From positions 1-19,781 of the forward strand of contig CAYNPY010000070.1 of NCBI GenBank assembly GCA_964399195.1: DNA of 19,781 nucleotides. The letters are read 5' to 3'. The notes below the pieces were generated by a model. It made no database searches and was not told the origin of the DNA. It was given only the letters and a program-made list of their open reading frames with translations. Shown here piece by piece: positions 1-10,034 of this stretch. Position 1 is the first letter of the stretch; each line of letters starts with the position of its first letter. This stretch comes from CAINDZ01 sp964399195 (lineage in GTDB: Bacteria; Krumholzibacteriota; Krumholzibacteriia; LZORAL124-64-63). The position numbers and the translations under genes are program-made.

Positions 1-1155
1 GTGGCGGATGATCTTCCGGTCGGCCGCCTTGTCGTGCAGGCCGGCCCAGGGCGGCACCTCGTCGGTATACCGGCCGTTGGCGTCGACCGGGCGCAGGAAC
101 GCCAGGTCCTCGCGCACGCCCACCTGGTAGTCGTCCTCGCCGAACGCCGGCGCCATGTGCACGATGCCGGTGCCCGTGTCCAGCGTCACGAAGTCGCCAG
201 CGACCACGACGAAGGCGCGCTTGTCCCCCGGCGAGGCGAACGGCAGCAGCTGCTCGTAGCGGCGGCCCAGCAGGTCGGCGCCCTTGCAGGTGGACAGCAC
301 CTCGACCTCGCCCAGCGCCGCCAGCACCGGCAGGCGCGCCTCGGCCAGGATGAGCACCTGGCCGCCGAAGCGCACGCGGGCGTAGGTGAAGTCGCGGCCC
401 ACGGCCAGCGCCACGTTCGAGGGCAGCGTCCACGGCGTGGTGGTCCAGGTGACGAAGTACTCGTCCGCGCCTGATTCGCCGCCCTGGGCCTTCAGCTTCA
501 CGTAGACGCTGGGATCGGAGACCGTGCGGTAGCTGTTGGCCATCTCGTGGCTGCTCAGCGGCGTCGCGCAGACCGGGCAGTAGGGCACCACCTTGTGGCC
601 CTGGTAGAGCATGCCCTTGGCGTGGAACTGACCGAGGATCCACCACACCGACTCGATGTAGTCGTTGTCGTAGGTGATGTACGGGTTCTCGAGGTCCACC
701 CAGTAGCCGACGCGCTCGGTGAATTCGTCCCAGACGCCCTTGCAGGCCCAGACGCTCTCGCGGCACTTGTCGTTGAAGGGCTCCAGCCCGTAGTCGAGGA
801 TCGCCTGCGCGCCCTGGATGCCGAGCGTCTTCTCGACGCTGCGCTCGACCGGCAGGCCGTGGGTGTCCCAGCCCGCCTTGCGCACGACGCGGTGGCCGGT
901 CATGGTCTTGTACCGGCACATGATGTCCTTGCACAGGCGCGCCATCACGTGATGCACGCCCGGCATGCCGTTCGCGGTCGGCGGCCCCTCGTAGAAGACC
1001 CAGTCGGGGCGTCCCTCGCGCTCGCGCACGCTGCGCCGGAAGGTGTCGTGCCGGCGCCAGAAGGCGCTGATCAGCTCCTCCGATCGGGCGTCGTGGAACT
1101 TGCGGGCCAGCGGCGGATACAGCGGCGCCTGCGGCGGGCGGTCGGCGGCGGACAT
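1..1155 (-). CDS. ileS: Isoleucyl-tRNA synthetase, type 2 (IleRS2), 5' part only
   Basis: Charges tRNA-Ile with isoleucine in the cytoplasm. 385 codons are visible; the gene continues past the left edge, so the KMSKS loop and the anticodon-binding and C-terminal domains are not seen. The N-terminus reads WVFYEGPPTANGMPGVHHVM (residues 52-71), followed by CRYKTMTGHRVVRKAGWDTH and GLPVE, the class I catalytic-core signature of IleRS. The editing (CP1) domain begins near residue 190 with TTTPWTLPSNVALAVG and includes the motif TGTGIVHMAPAFGEDDY. The sequence style is that of the eukaryotic-like IleRS2 branch (compare Bacteroidetes), not E. coli IleS. The class I HxGH signature is replaced by GVHH (residues 66-69). 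The ATG at 1155 is preceded by GAGGGGA at an 11-nt spacing. The gene starts 74 bp after the punA stop, on the same strand, so the two are probably co-transcribed. Confidence 0.96.
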   Translation of the reverse strand, partial: MSAADRPPQAPLYPPLARKFHDARSEELISAFWRRHDTFRRSVREREGRPDWVFYEGPPTANGMPGVHHVMARLCKDIMCRYKTMTGHRVVRKAGWDTHGLPVERSVEKTLGIQGAQAILDYGLEPFNDKCRESVWACKGVWDEFTERVGYWVDLENPYITYDNDYIESVWWILGQFHAKGMLYQGHKVVPYCPVCATPLSSHEMANSYRTVSDPSVYVKLKAQGGESGADEYFVTWTTTPWTLPSNVALAVGRDFTYARVRFGGQVLILAEARLPVLAALGEVEVLSTCKGADLLGRRYEQLLPFASPGDKRAFVVVAGDFVTLDTGTGIVHMAPAFGEDDYQVGVREDLAFLRPVDANGRYTDEVPPWAGLHDKAADRKIIRH

Positions 1156-1229
1156 GGGTCGGCTCGTCCCCTCGGCTGCGTCGTGTGGGCGGCGGCCGCG
1201 GCGCCGGGCGCGGCGGTCGTCGCCGGGGC

Positions 1230-2057
1230 TCAGAATTCGGCGGCGGCCAGGAAGCCCGTGACCAGCGCCTCGAGGCGCGGCTGCGCCTCGTTCGCCACGC
1301 GGATGATCTCGCTGACGTCGGCCGCCTTCAGCGCGTCCGGGAAGCAGGCGTCGGTGACCACCGACAGCCCCAGCACGCGCAGGCCGCCGTGCACCGCGGC
1401 CAAGCACTCCGGCACGCTCGACATCCCGACCGTGTCGGCGCCGATCGCGCGCAGGAAGCGGTACTCGGCCGCCGTCTCCAGGTTCGGGCCGGCCACCGCG
1501 ACGTAGACCGCGCGCTTGAGGGCCAGGCCCCTGGCCAGGGCCACCTGCTCGATGCAGGCCAGGAAGCGCCGGTCGTACGGCTCGGACATGTCCGGGAACC
1601 GCGGCCCCAGCCGGTCGTCGTTGTCCCCGATGAGCGGGTTGTCGCCCATCAGGTTGATGTGATCGGTGATCACGGTGATGTCGCCGGGCGCGAAGTGCGG
1701 ATTCATCCCCCCGACGGCGTTGCTCATCACCAGCGCGCGGCAGCCGAGCGCCTGCATCACGCGCACCGGGAGGGCGACCTCGCGCATGGAGTAGCCCTCG
1801 TAGTAGTGGATGCGGCCCTGCATCGCCATCACGCGACGGCCCGCCAGGGTGCCGAGCACCAGCTGCCCGACGTGGCTCTCGGCCGTCGATTCGCGGAAGT
1901 GCGGCACCTCGCCGTAGGGGATGACGCACGCGGGCTCGATGCGGTGGCCGAGGTCCCCCAGGCCGGTGCCCAGCACCAGCCCGACCTCCGGCTCGAAGGA
2001 GGCGCGCCCGCGGATGAAGGCGGCGGCCTCCTGGATCTGTGTCCAGTACGCGCTCAT
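1230..2057 (-). CDS. punA: Purine nucleoside phosphorylase, trimeric PNP-I family
   Basis: Phosphorolysis of purine nucleosides to free base plus (deoxy)ribose-1-phosphate in purine salvage. At 275 aa it has the usual length of the low-molecular-mass trimeric family. Visible motifs are the phosphate loop GTGLGDLG (30-37), HFRESTAESHVG (53-64), GRIHYYEGYS (81-90, with the phosphate/ribose Arg and His), SNAVGGMNP (112-120) and VAGPNLETAAEYR (188-200) with the base-binding Glu194. The position equivalent to human Asn243 is Asp236 (LSVVTDAC), so base preference may differ from the usual 6-oxopurines. AGGAG lies 4 nt before the ATG. The gene sits downstream of the divIVA terminator and 74 bp ahead of ileS, so it likely opens a punA-ileS transcription unit. 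Family is certain; exact substrate is not. Confidence 0.95.
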   Translation of the reverse strand: MSAYWTQIQEAAAFIRGRASFEPEVGLVLGTGLGDLGHRIEPACVIPYGEVPHFRESTAESHVGQLVLGTLAGRRVMAMQGRIHYYEGYSMREVALPVRVMQALGCRALVMSNAVGGMNPHFAPGDITVITDHINLMGDNPLIGDNDDRLGPRFPDMSEPYDRRFLACIEQVALARGLALKRAVYVAVAGPNLETAAEYRFLRAIGADTVGMSSVPECLAAVHGGLRVLGLSVVTDACFPDALKAADVSEIIRVANEAQPRLEALVTGFLAAAEF

Positions 2058-2143
2058 GGTACTCCTGGGCGGCGGGCGGACGGGACCGCGCGAGCCTGTC
2101 GGGCCGCCGGGCGAGGAAAACTAGCACGCTGCCGGCGGCCCCC

Positions 2144-2182
2144 AAAGAAAAAAGGAGCGGGCGGCTCCTGCGCGCCGCCCGC
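2144..2182 (-). terminator. Rho-independent terminator after divIVA
   Basis: A perfect 9-bp GC stem (GCGGGCGGC 2157-2165 with GCCGCCCGC 2174-2182, 8-nt loop) is followed on the minus strand by TCC and then TTTTTTCTTT (complement of 2144-2153). It lies 32 bp beyond the divIVA stop and before punA, ending the yggS-yggT-divIVA unit. A second hairpin (CCGCCCCG/CGGGGCGG, 2195-2213, 3-nt loop) sits directly after the divIVA stop but has no T-run. Confidence 0.85.
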
Positions 2183-2214
2183 CCCCGCTGGGGACCGCCC
2201 CGCGGCGGGGCGGA

Positions 2215-3144
2215 CTAGAGGTTCGTCACTTCGGTGACCACGGGCTCGGGCTTCCACGCTTCCGGCTGCGCCGGGCGCGGCTCGGGCCCCTGGACCGGCG
2301 CGACCTCGGCCAGGGTCTGCGCGATGACGCCGTTGACCTCCTCGTCGGGCGCGGGAGTCGCCGGAATCGACACGATCGGCGCGACGGGCGGCGCGATGGG
2401 CGGCGCGATGGGCGGCGTCTGGGCCGCGGCGCGGCCGGGGGTGTAGTCGCGCCAGATGTCGTTGGCCGACCGGGTCCCGGCAGCCGCGACCGGGCCGTTC
2501 ACCGGCGCCGGCGCCGCCTGGGCACCCAGGCCGGCGTGGACGATCGGGCCGGCCTGAGCGGCGTAGCCGGCGACCGGGACGGCCGGGGCCGAAACGTAAG
2601 GGTTGTTCCAGGCCGGCGCCGCGACCGGCGCGCCCGGGCCCGTGCGCGTGACCACGGTGTCGACGATGTCGGTCAGGCGCCGGTCGAGGTCCTCGAAGTC
2701 GCTGCGGTGCGTGTCGATGAACTGGATCTGGGCCTCGGCCAGCGAGCGGAAGCGCGCCAGGTAAGTCTCCTTCTCCTTGCGCAGGCCGGTGATCTCCCGG
2801 CGCAGCTCCTCGGTGCGCAGGCGGCACTCCTCCAGCACGCCGCGGGCCTTCATCTCGGCATCGCGGATGATGAGTTCGCCCTCGCGGGCGGCCGCTTCCT
2901 TCGTCTCCTGCGTCAGGCGCTCGGCGGTCAGGAGCGTGTCGCGCAGGTTCTTCTCCATGCGCTGGTACTCGCCGAGCTTGTCCTCGAGATCCAGCGTCCG
3001 CTCGCGGACCTGCTTGTTGTCCACCAGCACCGCTTCGTATTCGTCCGCGAGCGTGTTCAGGAAAGCGCGGACCTCGTCGCAGTCGAAGCCGCGCATCGAC
3101 TTGCCGAACTCCTGCTTCCGCACGTCCAGGGGAGTGATCCTCAT
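2215..3144 (-). CDS. DivIVA-domain protein
   Basis: A 309-aa coiled-coil protein expected at the cytoplasmic face of the membrane at poles or septa. The N-terminus (MRITPLDVRKQEF, then GKSMRGFDCDEVRAFLN) matches the DivIVA membrane-binding segment, including the aromatic/Arg pair of its loop; residues about 25-160 form a heptad-rich coiled coil. The C-terminal half is low-complexity Ala/Pro-rich, including PPIAPPIAPPVAP, and ends EPVVTEVTNL. An upstream in-frame start is possible, but the family N-terminus and AAAGGA placed 7 nt upstream fix the ATG at 3144. It follows yggT by 89 bp and ends at a strong terminator. DivIVA proteins recruit division or growth machinery (known in Gram-positive bacteria and some delta-proteobacteria); the partner here is unknown. 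Confidence 0.93.
   Translation of the reverse strand: MRITPLDVRKQEFGKSMRGFDCDEVRAFLNTLADEYEAVLVDNKQVRERTLDLEDKLGEYQRMEKNLRDTLLTAERLTQETKEAAAREGELIIRDAEMKARGVLEECRLRTEELRREITGLRKEKETYLARFRSLAEAQIQFIDTHRSDFEDLDRRLTDIVDTVVTRTGPGAPVAAPAWNNPYVSAPAVPVAGYAAQAGPIVHAGLGAQAAPAPVNGPVAAAGTRSANDIWRDYTPGRAAAQTPPIAPPIAPPVAPIVSIPATPAPDEEVNGVIAQTLAEVAPVQGPEPRPAQPEAWKPEPVVTEVTNL
2377..2412. repeat. Three tandem 12-bp repeats inside divIVA
   Basis: Units at 2377-2388, 2389-2400 and 2401-2412 follow CGGCGCGAYGGG, with a degenerate fourth unit after them. They keep the reading frame and encode the Pro-Ile-Ala-Pro repeat of the DivIVA C-terminal tail, so copy-number change would only lengthen or shorten the linker. 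Confidence 0.8.
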
Positions 3145-3233
3145 GCTTCGGTCCTTTGGCGGGGTCCCGCCGGACCTTGCGGAGGCCGCAGCCGCCGGCC
3201 CCGCGATACGGGGCGCGACAGCGGCCGATCCGG

Positions 3234-3482
3234 TCAGGCGCCGGCCTGTGCGATCAACCTCATGAGGAGTTGTATCAAGAGCCATGCCAGCAGCGGCGAG
3301 AGGTCCAGACCGGCGATGGGGACCAGCCGCCGCAGGGGGCCGAGCACCGGCTCGGTCAGGCGTATCACCCACAGCAGCAATTCGTTGCGCGGGTCCGGGT
3401 TGACCCAGGACAGGATGACCCGGGCGACGATGACCCAGGTGTAGACCTGCAGGACGGCGAGCGCGAGCCGGACGATGTCCAT
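3234..3482 (-). CDS. yggT: YggT family membrane protein
   Basis: A small integral membrane protein of 82 aa with two hydrophobic segments (about residues 4-27 and 62-79) flanking the family motif ILSWVNPDPRN and the stretch LTEPVLGPLRRLVP (the YggT/YCF19 signature). YggT-family proteins are linked genetically to osmotic tolerance, division or photosystem assembly in different lineages; the molecular role is unsettled. The start is supported by GGGGAAGGA about 6 nt upstream. It lies 49 bp after yggS and 89 bp before divIVA on the same strand, the classic yggS-yggT-divIVA order. The single-domain length is that of one YggT repeat; E. coli YggT has two. Confidence 0.93.
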   Translation of the reverse strand: MDIVRLALAVLQVYTWVIVARVILSWVNPDPRNELLLWVIRLTEPVLGPLRRLVPIAGLDLSPLLAWLLIQLLMRLIAQAGA

Positions 3483-3531
3483 GCCATTCCTTCCCCGGCG
3501 GTCGGGACCTTCCCGCGGCCGGCCAGCCAGC

Positions 3532-4242
3532 TTACGGCGCGAAGATGGCGCTGCCCACGCGCACGATGGTCGCGCCCTCGAGCACGGCGGCCTCGAAGTC
3601 GCCGCTCATGCCCATGCTCAGTTCCGGCAGGGCCAGCCCGGTGCGCTCGCGTTCCCGCTCGGCCAGCTCGCGCAGCCCGCCGAACAGGCGGCGCGCCTGC
3701 GCCTCGCCCGCGCCCCAGGGCGCCATGCCCATCAGGCCGCGCAGCTCGAGCCCGGGCAGCGCTGCGGCGAGGTCGACCAGCGCCGGCAGCTCGCCCGGCT
3801 CGACGCCCTGCTTCTGCGCCTCGCCCAGGTTGACCTCCAGCAGCACGGCCTGGCGCGAGCCGGCGCCGGCCGCGCGGGCGCCGAGCAACCGCAGCAGTTC
3901 GGCCGAGTCGACGCCGTGCAGCAGCGCGAAGCGGCCGCACGCCCGCGCCGCCTTGTTGCGCTGCAGGTGCCCGATGAAGTGCCAGCGCAGGCCGGCCGGG
4001 TCCAGGCCCTCGGCAACGAGAAGGCGCGCCAGTTCGTCCTGGCGCGCCAGCGCGTCGAGCACCCTGTTCTCGCCCAGCTCGCGGGCGCCGGCGCGGACCG
4101 CGGCCGCCACCAGCGGCAGCGGCACCTGCTTGGTGACGGCCACCAGCGCGACGCCCGCCGGATCGCGCCCCGCGCGACCGCAGGCCGCCGCGATCCGCTC
4201 GCGGACCGCGGCCAGCCGCCCGGCCACCGGCCGGGCGTCCAT
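3532..4242 (-). CDS. yggS: YggS/PLPBP family pyridoxal phosphate homeostasis protein
   Basis: A 236-aa cytoplasmic PLP-binding TIM-barrel protein that buffers free PLP and has no known enzyme activity. Diagnostic motifs: VALVAVTKQ with the PLP lysine at K38, RELGENRVLDAL, LRWHFIGHLQRNKA, VNLGEAQKQGV, RGLMGMAPWG and LSMGMSGDFEAAVLEGATIVRVGSAIFA. The ATG at 4242 shares one base with the TGA of the upstream ATPase gene (TGATG) and has no Shine-Dalgarno of its own, so translation is probably coupled. A longer in-frame reading upstream lacks family similarity and would overlap the ATPase gene, so it was not used. Confidence 0.95.
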   Translation of the reverse strand: MDARPVAGRLAAVRERIAAACGRAGRDPAGVALVAVTKQVPLPLVAAAVRAGARELGENRVLDALARQDELARLLVAEGLDPAGLRWHFIGHLQRNKAARACGRFALLHGVDSAELLRLLGARAAGAGSRQAVLLEVNLGEAQKQGVEPGELPALVDLAAALPGLELRGLMGMAPWGAGEAQARRLFGGLRELAERERERTGLALPELSMGMSGDFEAAVLEGATIVRVGSAIFAP

Positions 4243-4949
4243 CACTGCCAGCGCAGCAGCAGCGTCGCCGGATCCAGCTCCATCCTGACCTGGGCCGGCT
4301 CGGCGCTGGCGTGCTCCTTGAGGACCTTCAGATTGATGCGGCCGTGCTCGGTCGCCAGCCGCAGGACCACGTCCAGGTCGGCATCGTAGCGGGCGATCTC
4401 CAGCGGGATGCCGCGTCCGTCCAGCTCCTGGCCCTCGCGGTGCAGCAGGCCGCTGGTCCAGATCTCGGCGTTCCACTGGCTGGCCAGCTTGCGGATCCCG
4501 TCGATCTCCCACTGCTCGGTGCACTCGAAGCGCGGCGTGCCGTCCATGATCACCATGTCGGGCCGGAAGCCGGTCGTCTCGGCCAGGAACGCCACCGAGC
4601 TCTCCAGCTTCTCCACGCTGAAGGACTTCCGGTTGTAGACCAGGATGTGGCGGTTGCGCTCCATCTGCAGCTGGCGCTGCGGCACCTCGTCCATCGCCAG
4701 CGACTCGGCCATGGCGTGGAAGATCTGGTCGAAGAACTCGTTCACGTGCTCCACCGACTCCTTGGTGGAGATGTAGAGCACGCGCTTGCCCTGCAGCAGC
4801 TTGTCGATGGCCAGGCCGATCAGGAAGCCGGTCTTGCCGCCGCCGTTGCGGGACAGGACCACCCCGATGTTGCCGGCCCCGAGGCCGCCGCCGATGGCGC
4901 GGTCGAACACGCGGACCGGGCTGCGTTCGATCATGGTCTTCTCGGGCAT
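4242..4949 (-). CDS. RecA/DnaB-like P-loop ATPase, function unknown
   Basis: A 235-aa soluble protein. From an ATG start it has a KaiC/DnaB-like entry (RAIGGGLGAGNIGVVLS), a Walker A of SRNGGGKT at 33-40 (Ser in the first position, as DnaB has Ala), a strand RVLYIST with an acidic residue after it (K-E), and a Walker B hydrophobic strand MVIMD at 132-136. The remainder (WTSGLLHREGQELDG, then DLDVVLRL) resembles the RecA-core beta-sheet. There is no DNA-binding or zinc domain and no transmembrane segment. I chose the ATG at 4949 because GAGTGAGGA lies 5 nt upstream; a GTG at 4961 in the same frame is the alternative and would add four residues. It overlaps yggS by one base, suggesting a shared process, but I do not recognise a named family. 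A hairpin without a T-tract (4977-4984 with 5006-5013) lies in the 103-bp gap to fusA. Confidence 0.85.
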   Translation of the reverse strand: MPEKTMIERSPVRVFDRAIGGGLGAGNIGVVLSRNGGGKTGFLIGLAIDKLLQGKRVLYISTKESVEHVNEFFDQIFHAMAESLAMDEVPQRQLQMERNRHILVYNRKSFSVEKLESSVAFLAETTGFRPDMVIMDGTPRFECTEQWEIDGIRKLASQWNAEIWTSGLLHREGQELDGRGIPLEIARYDADLDVVLRLATEHGRINLKVLKEHASAEPAQVRMELDPATLLLRWQ

Positions 4950-5052
4950 CGTCGTCCTCACTCGCTGACGGATGGCGCCCCGGCGCGGCGGCCGGCGGCA
5001 GTCGTGCCGGGGCGGCGTCGCTGCGGCGGCGCCGGTCCCGGGAACCTCGCTC

Positions 5053-7140
<2,088 letters not shown>

Positions 7141-7384
7141 GCCGTTGTGTCCTTTGCGCGGCGGCGGCCCGCCGGCTGCTGGCCGGGCAGCGCCCGGCGC
7201 GCGCCGGCGCCCGCTGCGGGCCGCCGGCGGCACTCAAAAAAACACGTCCGCGCTGGCCGGGATGCGGGTCAGGCAGACGTCACTCGCGGCGAAAGTAGCG
7301 CGCCGGGGACCGGAATGCAACCCCGCCGCGCCCGCGGCGCCGCCCCACCCGTCCTGACGGCGGCCGGCGGCCGCGCCAACCCCT
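7141..7384 (-). promoter_or_regulatory. Non-coding leader of fusA with a weak promoter candidate
   Basis: A 244-bp gap between the end of the AsmA gene and fusA. On the minus strand, TTGCAT (7315-7320) and TACTTT (7292-7297) are exactly 17 bp apart, which would give a leader of about 145 nt containing a run of seven Ts (7236-7243 region). Each hexamer matches the sigma-70 consensus at only three positions, so this is a guess. I see no convincing riboswitch or terminator. Confidence 0.3.
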
Positions 7385-9979
7385 TCATTTGCCGCGTCCT
7401 CCGCGCAGTCCCTTCAGGAGCGACTTGACCTGGTCCTGGAGCGCGGGCGCCGCCGCGGAGTCGGCGCCGGCGGTGTCGGCCGGCTGGCCGGCCAGACGCC
7501 CGAGCGCTGCTGCGGCGGCGTCCTGCACCTGGTCTTTCACCTGATCCTGCACCTGCCGGCGGGCCGCGTCGACCTGCTGCCGGGCCTGGGCCTTCGCCCG
7601 GTCCGCCGCCGCGACCGCCAGCGACTCGGTGTCCAGCTGAACCTGCGGGTCGTCCCAGCGGCCGCTCAGGCCGACCGGGACCACCAGGGGCCCGCCGCCG
7701 CCGTCCAGCAGCGCGGCGGCGACCGGTGCCGGCAGCTTCGCCCGCAGGCCCTGCGCCAGCGCCTGGGGCACCGTCAGCTCCACGCCCAGGGCCACGGTGC
7801 CGTCGAGCGCCTGCCAGCCCGCCGCGCGCACGTCCACGCCGGCCGCCGTCAGGGCCAGGCCGTCGACGTGCAGCTTGCCGTCCTCGATGCGGAACGGCTG
7901 CAGCCACTTCTCGACGGCGACCGCCTCCAGCTGCGGCGCGGCCAGCAGCCCGGCCAGCTTCTTCTGCAGCGGCGAGCCGGCCAAGCGCGCCTGCCGCAGT
8001 TCGACCTGGCCGTTCGTGGAGAAGGTCATCAGGTCCAGCCCGAAGGTGTCGTCCAGCGCGCCCTTGAGCTTCGCCTTCCCGTCCACCAGGCCGGTGACCA
8101 GTCCGCCCAGACGCGCGAAGCGGCTCATCGCGACGGCGCGCTTCGACAGTTCCTGCGCCTGCACGCCGGCCAGCGTCACCTCCAGGTCCATCTTTCCGTG
8201 CGCGGGATCGCTGAGGTCCATGACGCCGTCAAGGTCGACGCGCCCGCCGTACATCGTGCCGCGCACGTCGCGCAGCGTCAGCCGGCCGCGATCGAGATCG
8301 ACGGCTCCCCGCACGTCCTGCAGCTCGTGCCCCTTGGTCAGCAGGCGGTGCACCGTAGCCTCTGCGCTGCCGGTCAGCAGACCGAGCCGCGCCAGCCCGC
8401 TGCCGGGGCCGGCCGCCTCCTTGCGCGCGCCGGGCGGCGCCGCGTAGGCGTCGGCGTCCAGCAGCCGGACGTCGGCCCGCGCCGCCAGCACCGCCGGCGG
8501 GTCCACCTTCAGCTCCGGCACCAGGGCCAGGAAGTTGTCGACCGCGCCGGTGACGGTCAGGTCGGTGGGCCCCTGTCGGTAGGTGACGCCGTCGGCGTAA
8601 AGGCGCTGCCCTTCCAGGCGCACCGGCCCGTCGATGCGGTCGATGGCGGGCCGCAGGTCCGGGCCCGACATCTTCAGGTCCACCAGGCGGCCGCCGCCGG
8701 ACAGCGCCAGCGCGGTGACCGGCTGCACGGGACCGGAGACCCCCACCGTGCCGGTGAAACGGCCCGCCAGTTCCGGCAGTCCCGGCTGCGGCGGCTGCAG
8801 CGCCATCGCCTCCTGAAGGTCGATGTCCGCGCCGACGGTCAGGTCCACGCGCGGGGTGGCCAGCAGCGAGGTCATGGTGCCGGAGACGTCCAAGCGGCTG
8901 CGCGGGGTCGCGGCGGCGAAGCGCGCCAGATCCACCGTGTCGTCGCGCACTACCAGGTGCAGCTCGATGCCCGCCAGCGGCGCCGGCAACGCGGGCGCGC
9001 TCACACTCCCGCCAGTCAGATCGAAGCGCAGCTCCCACGCGAACGGCAGCGCCTGCCCGGCCGCGGGTGGCGGCGTCAGGGCGCCCTTCAGCGAGCCGGC
9101 CACGGCCACCTGTCCACCCGACTTCACGTCGTCCAGGCGTGGCGCGAGGAACGGCGGCAGAAAGCCGACCAGCGACGAGACCTGGGCCGGGCCGCCGGTA
9201 AAGACGACGTCGGCCACCGGCGCCGGCCGGCCCAACCCGTCGAGACGTCCGCTGAAGGTCACGGGCAGATCCCCCAGGCGCAGCGTCGACGAGACGATCT
9301 CGAGGCTCTTGGCCGCGGCGCCCCAGCGCAGATCCTTCTCCCAGGCGATCGGCAGCCCCTCGCCGAGAGTGCCCTGCGGCGAATGGAAGCGCAGCGTATC
9401 AAGCGTGGTGCGGCCGCTCAGCGCGAGGTCGCCGCCCGGGGAGAGTGCGGCCGAGAGTTCCTCGCCCAGACCCGCCAGTTCCAGCAACGGCGCGCCGTCG
9501 GCCCGCAGCACGCGAACGTTGCCGCCGGTCAGCCGCAGGCGGCGCACGTCGATCGCCAGCGGAGGTCCCGTTGGAACGGCATTCGCGCCCGCGGCCATGG
9601 GCCGCCCTGCCGCCGGAATCCGCACGACCACGCGCGGCGAGGCGATGACCAGATCCGTCACTTCGACTTGTCGCCGCAGCAGCGGCCCGAAGGCCAGCGA
9701 GAGTTCCACGCGCCCGACGTCCGCCGAGACGAGCGGCCCCTCACCGCCGGGGCCCACGGCAACGTCGCGCAGGATCACCCGGGGCGACGGCAGCAGACGC
9801 GCCTGCAGCGATCCGATCGAGACCGGGCGCCCGAGCGCCGCCTGCAGCCGGGCGGTGACGGCGCGGCCGACCGCGTCGCCCGGCACGAGCCAGATGCCGG
9901 CGACGGCGAGCACGGCAATGATGATCAGTGGGATGAGGATCCGGCGGCGGCGGATCCAGGCGAAGCTGTTCATGTCCAT
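7385..9979 (-). CDS. AsmA family protein
   Basis: An 864-aa envelope protein anchored by one N-terminal transmembrane helix (IPLIIIAVLAVAGIWLV, about 16-32, after a basic RRRR cap), with the remainder in the periplasm. The segment VTARLQAALGRPVSIGSLQA is the typical AsmA opening after the anchor, and the protein continues as repeated beta-rich units (for example LRLTGGNVRVL and LTLRDVRGTMYGGRVDL). The end shows VPVGLSGRWDDPQVQLD, typical of the AsmA C-terminus, followed by an alanine/glutamine-rich helical tail (about 795-864). AsmA-like proteins are bridge-like lipid-transfer or outer-membrane biogenesis factors, so this argues for a diderm envelope. An ATG two codons downstream (9973) is an equally possible start. 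It lies 55 bp after kbl on the same strand. Confidence 0.9.
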   Translation of the reverse strand: MDMNSFAWIRRRRILIPLIIIAVLAVAGIWLVPGDAVGRAVTARLQAALGRPVSIGSLQARLLPSPRVILRDVAVGPGGEGPLVSADVGRVELSLAFGPLLRRQVEVTDLVIASPRVVVRIPAAGRPMAAGANAVPTGPPLAIDVRRLRLTGGNVRVLRADGAPLLELAGLGEELSAALSPGGDLALSGRTTLDTLRFHSPQGTLGEGLPIAWEKDLRWGAAAKSLEIVSSTLRLGDLPVTFSGRLDGLGRPAPVADVVFTGGPAQVSSLVGFLPPFLAPRLDDVKSGGQVAVAGSLKGALTPPPAAGQALPFAWELRFDLTGGSVSAPALPAPLAGIELHLVVRDDTVDLARFAAATPRSRLDVSGTMTSLLATPRVDLTVGADIDLQEAMALQPPQPGLPELAGRFTGTVGVSGPVQPVTALALSGGGRLVDLKMSGPDLRPAIDRIDGPVRLEGQRLYADGVTYRQGPTDLTVTGAVDNFLALVPELKVDPPAVLAARADVRLLDADAYAAPPGARKEAAGPGSGLARLGLLTGSAEATVHRLLTKGHELQDVRGAVDLDRGRLTLRDVRGTMYGGRVDLDGVMDLSDPAHGKMDLEVTLAGVQAQELSKRAVAMSRFARLGGLVTGLVDGKAKLKGALDDTFGLDLMTFSTNGQVELRQARLAGSPLQKKLAGLLAAPQLEAVAVEKWLQPFRIEDGKLHVDGLALTAAGVDVRAAGWQALDGTVALGVELTVPQALAQGLRAKLPAPVAAALLDGGGGPLVVPVGLSGRWDDPQVQLDTESLAVAAADRAKAQARQQVDAARRQVQDQVKDQVQDAAAAALGRLAGQPADTAGADSAAAPALQDQVKSLLKGLRGGRGK

Positions 9980-10034
9980 CCCCCATCGGGCGGCGCCCCG
10001 GCGGGCGCGGCCGTTCAGCCCGGCGTGCGCCGGG

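Noticed and set aside
1..2237. Long plus-strand reading frames across ileS and punA
   Set aside because: They are antisense shadows of very GC-rich genes: Arg/Ala/His-rich, low-complexity, no family similarity, while the minus strand encodes clear IleRS and PNP.
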